Positions 7,906 through 16,484 of a stretch of 24,661 bases of DNA are shown here, piece by piece. The first letter of the stretch is position 1; each line of letters starts with the position of its first letter. Source of the stretch: Rubrivivax sp. (lineage in GTDB: Bacteria > Pseudomonadota > Gammaproteobacteria > Burkholderiales > Burkholderiaceae_C). The stretch is from positions 1-24,661 of the forward strand of contig JAUYAJ010000663.1 in NCBI GenBank assembly GCA_030693565.1, read 5' to 3'. The notes below the pieces were generated by a model, which worked only from the letters and a program-made list of their open reading frames with translations, searched no databases and was not told the DNA's origin. Position numbers and translations under genes: made by a program.

Positions 7906-7921
7906 GTTACCCTGCGGTAAC
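7906..7921. promoter_or_regulatory. Putative ArxR enhancer site 2 (GTTAC-N6-GTAAC)
   Basis: This is the second copy of the same inverted repeat with a different six-base spacer. It is centred about 142 bp upstream of the predicted arx start site and ends one base before the first possible arxX ATG. It could therefore also affect transcription or translation of arxXSR, giving autoregulation. Confidence 0.62.
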
Positions 7922-7922
7922 C

Positions 7923-8885
7923 ATGGTGGCCTCAACAAAGTCAGCCCTCCGATCGCTCTCAAGGAACGAAGGGCCGCTCCCGAGTTCCTTGACCCCCACG
8001 GGGGGCAGGCTGGGCGTCAGCCCGGCCCTGGGGGCACTCAGCCGCCGGCACTGTCTGGTCACTGCGGCAGCGGCGGTGGCGGCTCCTTTCGTGCACGCCA
8101 AGGCCGGCAACCCGGTGCTGCGTCTGGGCTTGACACCGGTGTTCCTGGACGAGCGGCTGCGGCTGCTGAAACTCTGGCGCGAGTACCTTGAAGCGGCGCT
8201 CGGCACCCCGGTCGAGTTTGTCCAGCAGGGTACCTACGCGCAGGTGCTCGACGTGCTGCGCTCGGGCCAGGTCCAATTCGCCTGGATCTGCGGCTACCCC
8301 TATGTGCTGCACCAGCGTGAACTGCAATTGGTGGCGGTGCCGCAATGGCGCGGCCGGCCGCTCTACCAGAGCTACCTGATCGTCGATGCCGCGGGCAAGC
8401 CCGCAACGCTACGCGAGTTGGGAGGGCGCACGTTCGCCTATTCTGACCCGCTGTCCAACTCCGGCTTCCTGTACATGCAGCACTTGCTGCGCAGCCAGGG
8501 GCAGGACCCGGGACGCTTTTTCGCGCGCAGCTTCTTCACGCACTCCCATCGCCACGTCGTCGAGGCGGTGGCTGAAGGTCTGGCCGACGCGGGTTCGGTC
8601 GACGGCTACGTGTGGGAGACGCTGGCCGAGTTGCATCCCTCGCTCACCGCGCGCACACGGGTGATCCAGAAGTCCCCGGACTTCGGCTTCCCGCCGATCG
8701 TCGCCGCAGCCCACATCGGGGCCGACGAACTCAAGGCTTTCGCCAAGGCGCTGTTCGACATGCCCGCACACGCGACTGGCCGTGCCGTGCTGGCCGAGTT
8801 GCGATTGGATCGTTTCGTGACCGCCGAGCCGGCCCTGTTTCGCAGCATCGCCGACATGGCGCGCGGACAGGGATCGGCGGCCTGA
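7923..8885 (+). CDS. arxX: ArxX, periplasmic binding protein (PhnD-like), probable arsenite sensor component
   Basis: Up to 320 residues. A signal sequence at about 39-61 (LSRRHCLVT, then an Ala-rich core) leads into a phosphate/phosphonate-type binding-protein fold. Visible landmarks are GTYAQVLDVLRSGQVQFAW (103-121), ICGYPY (122-127), SDPLSNSGFLYMQHLL and SVDGYVWETL. C123 is the only cysteine after the signal region. In the analogous AioX a single cysteine is needed for arsenite binding, so C123 is the likely ligand. The gene is 7 bp before arxS, as in other XSR sensing systems. The ATG at 7923 has no ribosome-binding site. Residues about 10-37 are encoded by a run of inverted repeats, so the true start may be later, for example TTG at 7989. 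Confidence 0.8.
   Translation: MVASTKSALRSLSRNEGPLPSSLTPTGGRLGVSPALGALSRRHCLVTAAAAVAAPFVHAKAGNPVLRLGLTPVFLDERLRLLKLWREYLEAALGTPVEFVQQGTYAQVLDVLRSGQVQFAWICGYPYVLHQRELQLVAVPQWRGRPLYQSYLIVDAAGKPATLRELGGRTFAYSDPLSNSGFLYMQHLLRSQGQDPGRFFARSFFTHSHRHVVEAVAEGLADAGSVDGYVWETLAELHPSLTARTRVIQKSPDFGFPPIVAAAHIGADELKAFAKALFDMPAHATGRAVLAELRLDRFVTAEPALFRSIADMARGQGSAA
7960..8022. repeat. Cluster of inverted repeats at the 5' end of arxX
   Basis: Three nested or adjacent hairpin-capable elements lie together. CAAGGAAC (7960-7967) pairs with GTTCCTTG (7984-7991). CCCCC (7993-7997) pairs with GGGGG after ACG (8001-8005). GGCTG (8008-8012) pairs with CAGCC (8018-8022). Such density is unusual inside a coding region and resembles a dispersed intergenic palindromic element that happens to stay in frame. 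Whether copies occur elsewhere in the genome cannot be seen here. Confidence 0.55.
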
Positions 8886-8892
8886 CGCATCG

Positions 8893-10427
8893 ATGGCCAG
8901 CGCGGCGCCCAGCCGGGCCTCGGCCTTCGGCTACCGCCTGAAGGTGCCGCTGGCCCTGACCGCAGTCGCGCTGGTGTCGGGCATCCTGGTCGCGGCGACG
9001 ACCTACACGCTCGTCGATCGTCATGTCGAAACCAATGCCGAAGCAGAGACGCAGCGCCTGACCGGTACCCTGGCGCGGGCACTGGTGCAGCCCCTCCTGC
9101 GCAACGATGTCTGGCAGGCCTTCCAGATGATGCGCGCCGCCACCCCGCCAGCGGGGAGCACGGTGTCGGCGCAGGCTGTGCAGGTCATCGCTCTCGACGC
9201 CCGAGGCCAGGTCTTTGCCTCGCCCAGCCCTCGCGTGCACCCGCTCGGGCAGCACCTGAGCACCCTGCCGGAAGCGCTGGCACAGGCGGCGCGCCGTGTC
9301 CTGGAGAGTTCGCCGCCCGCCCCGGCGCGGATGGAGGTGGCCGCGAGCGGCATGCTGGTGCTGGCCACGCCCATCGTTGGCGACGAGGATGCGCTGCTGG
9401 GCGTTGTGCTGGCCAGCCACCCGCGCGCGCTCACCGACGCGCAGCGCGCGGCGGTGATTCAGCAACTGGTGGTGCTTGGCGCAGTCGCCATGCTGCTGGT
9501 GGCGCTGGCCGGCGGCGCCATCGGCCTGCGCATGACGGCGCCGCTGGAGCGTTTGCGTGTAGTGATGCAGGCGGCACCGCGCCGGAACGTCGCCGCCACG
9601 GCCGCCTCGCGCGCAGAACTCGAACAAGTCTGCGCGCGACCTGACGAGATAGGCGAACTCGGCCGCAGTTTCGCGGCCATGATGGATCAGATCGCGGCGC
9701 AGCAGGAGCTCGAGCGCCACATGCTCGAGGCCGAGCGCATGGCCAGCATCGGCCAGTTGACCGCCGGCATCGCGCACGAGGTGAACAACCCGCTGGGCGG
9801 CATGCTGGCTGCCATCGAGAACCGCCGCTTGCGCGGCGGCGTCGACGCGGCGACGGCCCGCACTCTGGAACTGCTGGAACGCGGCTTGCGCCAGGTGCAC
9901 GAAACGGTGCAGGCCCTGCTCAATGAGGCGCGCAGCGAAAGCCATCCGCTCACCTTGGCCGACCTGCGCGACCTGGAGTTGCTGCTGCGCCCCGAAGCCG
10001 AGCACGTGCACTGCCGGTTGCACTGGCGCGTGACATTGCCGCAGGCGAATCTGGCGGCTGTTCCGGTACGTCAGGTGATGCTGAACCTGACGCTCAACGC
10101 CATCGCCGCAGCCGGTGAACACGGCGAGGTGACGGCCTGGACCCGTGAGACGCCCGACACCTGGCAGATCTGGGTGGGCAACAGCGGCACGCCGCTGGCC
10201 GCCGACAAGCTTGCCGCATTGACGCGGGGCGCGGAGCGTTCGGCGCAAGGCCGGCTCGGCCTGGGTTTGTGGATCACAGCGCGCATCCTGCACACATCCG
10301 GTGGTCGGCTCTGGCTCGCGCCGTCCGAAGCAGCGCTGGCGACCGTGCTGGTAGCGGAGTTCGCCGTTCCTTCGGACACCGCCTGCGCGGCACCTGCGCT
10401 CACTGCGGCGCCGACGGTTCCGACGGC

Positions 10428-10431
<4 letters not shown>
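8893..10431 (+). CDS. arxS: ArxS, membrane sensor histidine kinase
   Basis: This 512-residue kinase has a first membrane span (about 16-37), a periplasmic sensor region (about 38-190), a second span (about 192-214) and a HAMP-like linker with RPDEIGELGRSF. The H-box is MASIGQLTAGIAHEVNNPLG with phospho-accepting H295. The ATPase domain has the N-box LNLTLNAIAAAGE and the G-box GRLGLGLWI. It probably reads ArxX occupancy in the periplasm and phosphorylates ArxR. The gene starts 7 bp after arxX and ends in an ATGA overlap with arxR, so the three are very likely one operon. The long C-terminal Ala/Thr/Pro tail is unremarkable. Confidence 0.88.
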
Positions 10432-11789
<1,358 letters not shown>

Positions 11790-11855
11790 GGGGGTTTGCG
11801 CTGGCGCGCTGCCGGTGATCAGCCAACACTCCGGTTCGCACCCGCCCGGACAGCC

Positions 11856-12374
11856 TCAACGCGGGGCAGCTTGCGCCAGCACGAACGCGGCGATCGCAGC
11901 GGTATCCGACAGATCCAGGCGGGCAATGCCCGTGATCGCGATAGTCGCTTCCAAGTCTGCCGCTGGCGTATCGCTGGCGATCGCCGTTATGCCTGGCCAG
12001 GCGGGCCAAAGCGTTGGCTTGCCGACCGAAGCCCGCCAGATCTCCAGCTTCGGGAAGCCGCCATTCTTGAAGCCCTCGATCAGCACCAGGTCGCAGCGCT
12101 GCATTCGGTCCAGCAGGTAGTCCAGCGGCGGCTCGTCGGCGTCGCGCAGCTCGTGCATCAGTGCCCACCGGTCGTTGCCCAATAGCAGCACCTCCTTGCA
12201 GCCCGACTCTCGCAGACGGTAGGAGTCCTTGCCCGGCCGGTCGATGTCGATGTTTTTGTGGCTGTGCTTGATCAGTGAAACCACTAGGCCGCGCGCCGAC
12301 AATTCGGGCACGAGGCGCTCGATCAGCGTGGTCTTGCCCATGCCGGAATGGCCTGCGATGCCGAATATTTTCAT
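11856..12374 (-). CDS. mobB: MobB, molybdopterin-guanine dinucleotide biosynthesis adaptor
   Basis: This 172-residue P-loop GTPase has GHSGMGKTT at 8-16, SLIKHSHKNIDID near 33-45, the central DRPGKDSYRLRESG motif and LVLIEGFKNGGFPK near 96-109, all typical of MobB. The family assists MobA in adding GMP to molybdopterin to make MGD, the cofactor needed by ArxA. It converges on arxR, so it has its own promoter in the gap to its right. Only one mob gene is present, so it may be an extra copy dedicated to arsenite oxidation or simply the genomic copy. Confidence 0.92.
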   Translation of the reverse strand: MKIFGIAGHSGMGKTTLIERLVPELSARGLVVSLIKHSHKNIDIDRPGKDSYRLRESGCKEVLLLGNDRWALMHELRDADEPPLDYLLDRMQRCDLVLIEGFKNGGFPKLEIWRASVGKPTLWPAWPGITAIASDTPAADLEATIAITGIARLDLSDTAAIAAFVLAQAAPR

Positions 12375-12716
12375 GGGTTGCGATCATCGCCGGTGGGTTC
12401 ATGTCGCGGGGCCAAAGAAACCCGTGGAGCCGCAAAGCCATGCTGCCGTTTGGCATGGTCTGCGCGTTCTTGCCACGGGGTGCGCGCAAGCCTCTTGAAA
12501 CCTGCTGCCCGGGAATTTCCGACAGCGCTACTCGATCTTTCGCTCAGCCCTTGCAGTCATTCACCGGCCAAGACTGCCCACCTCAAAGCAGTCATAGCCG
12601 AACTGGTAGTGGCGCACGGGAATAGTCAGCTGCCTGCCGGCGGTGCGGCCAGAGTGCACTGCCGTCGGCTGTTCAAGAGACTTGACCAAATTCCATGTTT
12701 CTATAAACTTCGAACA
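12375..12716. other. 342-bp gap between divergent mobB and arsR
   Basis: I see no convincing gene here. Open frames over this stretch lack good starts and are read-throughs of arsR or mobB. A short direct repeat GCAGTCAT occurs twice (near 12545 and 12588). The right end carries the arsR promoter and operator candidate. The mobB promoter must also lie here but no clear match stood out. Confidence 0.6.
12682..12714 (+). promoter_or_regulatory. arsR promoter with overlapping palindromes
   Basis: TTGACC (12682-12687) could be a -35 box, with TAAACT (12704-12709) 16 bp downstream as a -10; a better TATAAA at 12702 has a short 14-bp spacing. The -10 area contains GTTT-CTAT-AAAC (12697-12708) and the self-complementary TTCGAA (12709-12714), plausible ArsR operator elements. 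The arsR ATG begins at 12717, so the transcript would have almost no leader. Confidence 0.42.
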
Positions 12717-13043
12717 ATGAATGAAAGAGTCGCCGTCGCCGCGCTTGCCGCGCTGGCCCAGGAAGCGCGCCTGCGTGTTTTCCGTGCGCTGGTCGGCGCC
12801 GGTCCCGAGGGCATGACGCCGGGTGCGCTGGCGGCCATGCTCGACATCCCGAACTCCACACTGTCCTTTCACCTCAAGGAGCTGGTGCATGCCGGCCTGG
12901 TCAGCGCCGAACGCGAAGGCCGCAACCTCATCTACCGCCCGTCCGTCGAGCAGATGAACGATCTGCTCGCCTACCTCACCGCGCATTGCTGCCAGGGCGC
13001 AACCTGCGACCTCGTTTCAGCGTCGGGTTGCACCACCTGCTGA
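12717..13043 (+). CDS. arsR: ArsR, arsenite-responsive transcriptional repressor
   Basis: The 108-residue winged-helix protein has the ArsR/SmtB DNA-binding region around 33-75 (TPGALAAML, NSTLSFHLKEL, GRNLIYRP). A C-terminal cysteine group follows: C91 and C92 with C97, then C105 and C108. The C91/C92/C97 spacing resembles the C-terminal As(III) site of Acidithiobacillus-type ArsR rather than the classical ELCVCDL site in the recognition helix. It should repress the ars operon until As(III) binds. The ATG at 12717 is preferred over a much longer open frame because the domain begins here and a promoter lies just upstream. No ribosome-binding site is visible, suggesting leaderless translation. 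Confidence 0.92.
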   Translation: MNERVAVAALAALAQEARLRVFRALVGAGPEGMTPGALAAMLDIPNSTLSFHLKELVHAGLVSAEREGRNLIYRPSVEQMNDLLAYLTAHCCQGATCDLVSASGCTTC

Positions 13044-13081
13044 CTTCCGAGAAACAGCATGGAGCGCTTTCACGTTCACCC

Positions 13082-13576
13082 ATGACCGACAAGACCTACA
13101 ACGTTCTCTTCATCTGCACCGGCAACTCCGCCCGCTCCATCATTGCCGAGGGGCTGATGAACCACCTCGGCGGCGGGCGGTTCAAGGCGTGGTCGGCGGG
13201 TAGCCATCCCAACGGCACCGTCAACCCCTTCGCGCTGCAGACCCTGTCCACCTGGCGCATTCCGACCGACGGCTTTCGCAGCAAGAGCTGGGACGAGTTC
13301 GCGCAGCCCGGTGCGCCGCGGCTCGACTTCGCGTTCACGGTCTGCGACAACGCGGCGGGCGAAGTCTGCCCCGTCTGGCCCGGCCAGCCGATGACCGCCC
13401 ACTGGGGCCTGCCCGACCCGGCCGCGATCGAAGGCACCGACGCGCAAAAGGCTAAGGCCTTCCTTGACACCGCGATCACGCTCAAACGGCGCATCGAGCT
13501 GATGGTGGCCCTGCCGCTGGCGACACTGAACAGCCTGTCGCTGCAGCGCAAGATCAACGACATTGGCACGCGCTGA
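13082..13576 (+). CDS. arsC: Arsenate reductase, low-molecular-weight phosphatase (thioredoxin) type
   Basis: This 164-residue protein has the CX5R phosphatase loop as C12-TGNSA-R18-S and a pair of further cysteines, C88 and C96, in FTVCDNAAGEVCPVWPG. These match the three-cysteine relay of thioredoxin-linked ArsC. An LPDP motif (110-113) supplies the usual Asp. It reduces arsenate to arsenite in the cytoplasm, feeding Acr3. The ATG at 13082 begins the domain; the frame is open upstream only over the end of arsR. It is the second gene of the ars operon, 38 bp after arsR. Confidence 0.92.
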   Translation: MTDKTYNVLFICTGNSARSIIAEGLMNHLGGGRFKAWSAGSHPNGTVNPFALQTLSTWRIPTDGFRSKSWDEFAQPGAPRLDFAFTVCDNAAGEVCPVWPGQPMTAHWGLPDPAAIEGTDAQKAKAFLDTAITLKRRIELMVALPLATLNSLSLQRKINDIGTR

Positions 13577-13591
13577 GAAGGACGCCAGGAC

Positions 13592-14626
13592 ATGGGGCTC
13601 TTCGAGCGCTTCCTCACCGTCTGGGTCGGCCTGGGCATCCTGGCCGGCGTCGGCCTGGGGCTGGCCACACCCACCGCCTTCCAGGCCATCGCGGCCGTCG
13701 AGTTCGCGCATGTCAACCTGATCGTCGCCGTCTTCATCTGGGTGATGATCTATCCGATGATGATCCAGATCGACTGGACATCGGTGAAGGACGTGGGCAA
13801 GCGGCCGGGTGGGCTGATGCTGACACTGGTGGTCAACTGGCTCATCAAGCCGTTCACGATGGCAGCGCTGGGCGTGCTGTTCTTCCAGTTCGTGTTTGCG
13901 CCCTGGGTCGACCCGCAGTCGGCCAGCGAGTACATCGCCGGCATGATTCTGCTCGGCGTGGCGCCCTGCACGGCCATGGTCTTCGTCTGGAGCCAACTGG
14001 TGAAGGGCGACGCCAACTACACGCTGGTGCAGGTGTCGGTGAACGACCTGATCATGGTGGTCGCCTTCGCACCGATCGCGGCCTTCCTGCTGGGTGTCAC
14101 CAACATCAGCGTGCCGTGGCAGACACTGGTGATCGCCACGGTGCTGTACGTCGTGCTGCCACTGTTGGCGGGCATGGTCACCCGCCATCTGCTGCAGCAA
14201 CGCTCGCCGCAGGCGGTGAGCGCGTTCGTGGCTCGGCTCAAACCGTGGTCTGTCGTCGGCCTGATCGCCACCGTGGTGCTGCTGTTCGGCTTCCAGGCCC
14301 GCACCATCGTCGAGCAGCCGCTGGTCATTGCGATGATCGCGGTGCCGCTGGTATTGCAGAGCTACGGCATCTTCGCCGTGGGGTGGGTCGGCGCCAAGCT
14401 TCTGAAGCTGCCGCATGACATCGCCGGTCCGGCCTGCCTGATCGGCACCTCCAACTTCTTCGAACTGGCGGTGGCGGTGGCGATCTCGCTGTTCGGCCTG
14501 AACTCGGGTGCGGCCCTGGCCACCGTGGTGGGTGTACTCGTAGAAGTGCCGGTCATGCTGTCGCTGGTGTGGTTCGTCAACCGGCGACGTGGCGCGGCAC
14601 TGGCACTCGAGGCCCCATCAGCATGA
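13592..14626 (+). CDS. acr3: Acr3-type arsenite efflux permease
   Basis: The 344-residue membrane protein has about ten spans. C126 in LGVAPCTAMVFVWS and E318 in VGVLVEVP match the conserved Cys and Glu known to matter for Acr3 transport; SNFFELAVAVA (about 287-297) is also typical. It exports arsenite from the cytoplasm, driven by proton exchange. It starts 15 bp after arsC with AGGAC upstream and overlaps the next arsC (ATGA). Acr3 normally works without ArsA, although an ArsA-like ATPase occurs about 6.4 kb downstream. Confidence 0.94.
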   Translation: MGLFERFLTVWVGLGILAGVGLGLATPTAFQAIAAVEFAHVNLIVAVFIWVMIYPMMIQIDWTSVKDVGKRPGGLMLTLVVNWLIKPFTMAALGVLFFQFVFAPWVDPQSASEYIAGMILLGVAPCTAMVFVWSQLVKGDANYTLVQVSVNDLIMVVAFAPIAAFLLGVTNISVPWQTLVIATVLYVVLPLLAGMVTRHLLQQRSPQAVSAFVARLKPWSVVGLIATVVLLFGFQARTIVEQPLVIAMIAVPLVLQSYGIFAVGWVGAKLLKLPHDIAGPACLIGTSNFFELAVAVAISLFGLNSGAALATVVGVLVEVPVMLSLVWFVNRRRGAALALEAPSA

Positions 14627-15060
14627 CCATCACGATCTTCCACAACCCAGCCTGCGGCACGTCGCGCAACACGCTGGCGCTGATCCGCAATTGCGGTGTC
14701 GAGCCGGTGATCGTCGAGTACCTCAAGGCCCCGCCGGGTCGCGCCAGGCTGGTTGAACTGGTCGCCGCGCTGGGCATGCCGGTGCGCGACATGCTGCGTC
14801 AGAAGGGCACGCCCTACGACGAGTTGAAGCTCGACGACCCGGCGTGGACCGACGACGAGCTGATCGACTTCATGGACGCCCATCCCATCCTGATGAATCG
14901 CCCCATCGTCGTGACGCCACTGGGCACGCGTTTGTGCCGCCCGTCGGAAGCGGTTCTCGACATCCTGCCGTCGCCGCAGCTTGCGCCCTTCGCCAAGGAA
15001 GACGGCGAGCCGATCATCGATGCTGACGGGAAAAGGACAGGTCGCCATGTCGCTTCTTGA
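14623..15060 (+). CDS. arsC: Arsenate reductase, glutaredoxin type
   Basis: This 145-residue protein starts with ITIFHNPACGTSRNTL, placing catalytic C11 as in the E. coli R773 enzyme (C12). It continues with EYLKAPP, RQKGTPYDELKL, and MNRPIVVTPLGTRLCRP, which holds substrate-binding arginines. It reduces arsenate using glutathione and glutaredoxin and is unrelated in fold to the first arsC of this operon. The ATG at 14623 overlaps the acr3 stop as ATGA. Its end overlaps arsH by 14 bp. Confidence 0.92.
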   Translation: MTITIFHNPACGTSRNTLALIRNCGVEPVIVEYLKAPPGRARLVELVAALGMPVRDMLRQKGTPYDELKLDDPAWTDDELIDFMDAHPILMNRPIVVTPLGTRLCRPSEAVLDILPSPQLAPFAKEDGEPIIDADGKRTGRHVAS

Positions 15061-15769
15061 CCTGAGCCTGCCCAACGTTGACAGCACGCTGTTCGATCGA
15101 CCCACAGGCACACGCTTCGCAAGCACTGGAACTTCGACTCATGCCCCACGCTTCCTGCTGCTCTACGGCTCGCTGCGCGAGCGCTCGTACAGCAAACTGC
15201 TGACGCTCGAAGCAGCACGCCTGCTGATCGCGATGGGCGGCGAAGTGCGGGTGTTCGATCCGGCTGGCCTGCCGTTGCCCGATGCCGTACCCGAGACGCA
15301 CCCCAAGGCGCAAGAACTGCGCGAAGCGGCAGCCTGGGCCGAAGGCATGGTCTGGACCTCGCCGGAGCGCCACGGCGCGATGACAGGGATCATGAAAGCG
15401 CAGATCGACTGGATTCCGCTCAGCGTCGGCGCTGTGCGGCCGACCCAGGGCAAGACCCTGGCGGTGATGGAGGTGTCGGGTGGCTCGCAATCGTTCAACG
15501 CGGTGAACCAGCTGCGCGTGCTGGGCCGCTGGATGCGCATGATCACGATCCCGAACCAGTCGTCCGTCGCCAAGGCCTTTCTGGAATTTGACGAGGCCGG
15601 ACGCATGAAACCCTCCGCCTACTACGAGCGCGTGGTCGATGTGATGGAAGAGCTGATGAAGTTCACGCTGCTGACTCGCGATGTGGCGCCTTACCTGGCC
15701 GATCGCTACAGCGAGCGGCGGGAGAGCGCCGAGGCGCTGTCGAAACGCGTGAACCAGCGGTCGCTATGA
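15047..15769 (+). CDS. arsH: ArsH, NADPH-dependent FMN reductase / organoarsenical oxidase
   Basis: The 240-residue product matches ArsH through LLYGSLRERSYSKLL (about 38-52, FMN phosphate loop), PLPDAVPETHPK, WTSPERHGAMTGIMKAQIDW and GGSQSFNAVNQLRVLGRWM. Members oxidise trivalent organoarsenicals and reduce other compounds with NADPH. I chose the ATG at 15047 because AAAAGGAC lies upstream and the reading frame before it overlaps arsC. It is the last gene of the compact ars operon. Confidence 0.93.
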   Translation: MSLLDLSLPNVDSTLFDRPTGTRFASTGTSTHAPRFLLLYGSLRERSYSKLLTLEAARLLIAMGGEVRVFDPAGLPLPDAVPETHPKAQELREAAAWAEGMVWTSPERHGAMTGIMKAQIDWIPLSVGAVRPTQGKTLAVMEVSGGSQSFNAVNQLRVLGRWMRMITIPNQSSVAKAFLEFDEAGRMKPSAYYERVVDVMEELMKFTLLTRDVAPYLADRYSERRESAEALSKRVNQRSL

Positions 15770-15812
15770 AGTTGAAACGTCAAACGACGCCCGTTCTGTT
15801 GCGCCCGGTGCA

Positions 15813-16400
15813 ATGACCCAGCCAACATCCACTGACACCGCAACCTTGCAGGCGTTTTCCTGCGTGTCGGCGGCCTGGCAGGCCCATGAGGGCGAGTTGT
15901 TGGGTTACTTGCGGCATCGCCTGTCGGATGCCGATGCGGCCGCCGACCTGCTGCAAGACGTGTTCGTGAGGGCCATGCGTCACGGTCAAGGCTTCTGCAC
16001 CCTGGAGAACCCGCGTGCGTGGCTGTTCCAGGTGGCGCGCAATGCCTTGGTCGATCGGGCACGCACGGCGCACTTGACGGAGCCCCTGGCGGAGGGGCCA
16101 GAGGAACCCGTCGCGCCTGCGCAGGAGACACTCCAACCGGTCGACGCGCTGGCTGAGTGCCTCGTTCGCTCGCTCAGTGAGCTTTCAGAGGACGATGCGA
16201 CCATTCTGCGGGCCTGCGACCTGGAAGGTCAAACCCAGCGCGGGTTCGCTGGCGCGCATGGGCTGAGTCTGCCCGCAACCAAATCGCGACTGTTGCGCGC
16301 GCGGCAGCGCCTGCGCGACCGGTTGACGACGGCCTGCCAGGTTCGTTTCGAGGCCGACGGCAGCGTTGCCAGTCACGTGCCCAGGCCGCCCATCGTTTGA
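15813..16400 (+). CDS. ECF-type RNA polymerase sigma factor, SigZ-like
   Basis: This 195-residue sigma-70 family protein has region 2 at about 25-90 (LLGYLRHRLSDADAAADLLQ, DVFVRAMRH, ENPRAWLFQVARNALVDR). Region 4 is at about 125-175 (ELSEDDATILRACDLEG, LSLPATKSRLLRARQRLRDR). A tail follows with ACQVRFEADGSV, reminiscent of the cysteine-containing end of SigZ proteins. No anti-sigma gene is adjacent. Its targets could include the permease operon next door, which has an ECF-like promoter candidate. There is no clear ribosome-binding site before the ATG at 15813. The signal it responds to is unknown. Confidence 0.8.
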   Translation: MTQPTSTDTATLQAFSCVSAAWQAHEGELLGYLRHRLSDADAAADLLQDVFVRAMRHGQGFCTLENPRAWLFQVARNALVDRARTAHLTEPLAEGPEEPVAPAQETLQPVDALAECLVRSLSELSEDDATILRACDLEGQTQRGFAGAHGLSLPATKSRLLRARQRLRDRLTTACQVRFEADGSVASHVPRPPIV

Positions 16401-16436
16401 TCTGAATCAAGCAAAGCGCCGTATTGCCCATCGGCC

Positions 16437-16463
16437 TGCATCCTTTGCCGGGAGTCTTCGTCT
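16437..16463 (+). promoter_or_regulatory. Candidate ECF-sigma promoter before the permease gene
   Basis: TGCATCC (16437-16443) and CGTCT (16459-16463), 15 bp apart, resemble the -35 and CGTC-type -10 elements used by several ECF sigma groups. The pair lies in the 84-bp gap between the sigma gene and the permease. The match was made by eye, and no second copy was found upstream of the sigma gene. Confidence 0.35.
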
Positions 16464-16484
16464 ACATGACGGAGACACCCGCAC

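Noticed and set aside
11790..11855. Possible bidirectional terminator between convergent arxR and mobB
   Set aside because: No stable stem with a T-rich tail could be found on either strand.
12540..12600. Direct repeat GCAGTCAT as an attachment site
   Set aside because: Two 8-bp copies about 40 bp apart, with no integrase or tRNA nearby, are not enough evidence.
12348..12716. N-terminal extension of arsR by 123 codons
   Set aside because: The extension has no family features and overlaps the start of mobB. The promoter and domain start support the ATG at 12717.
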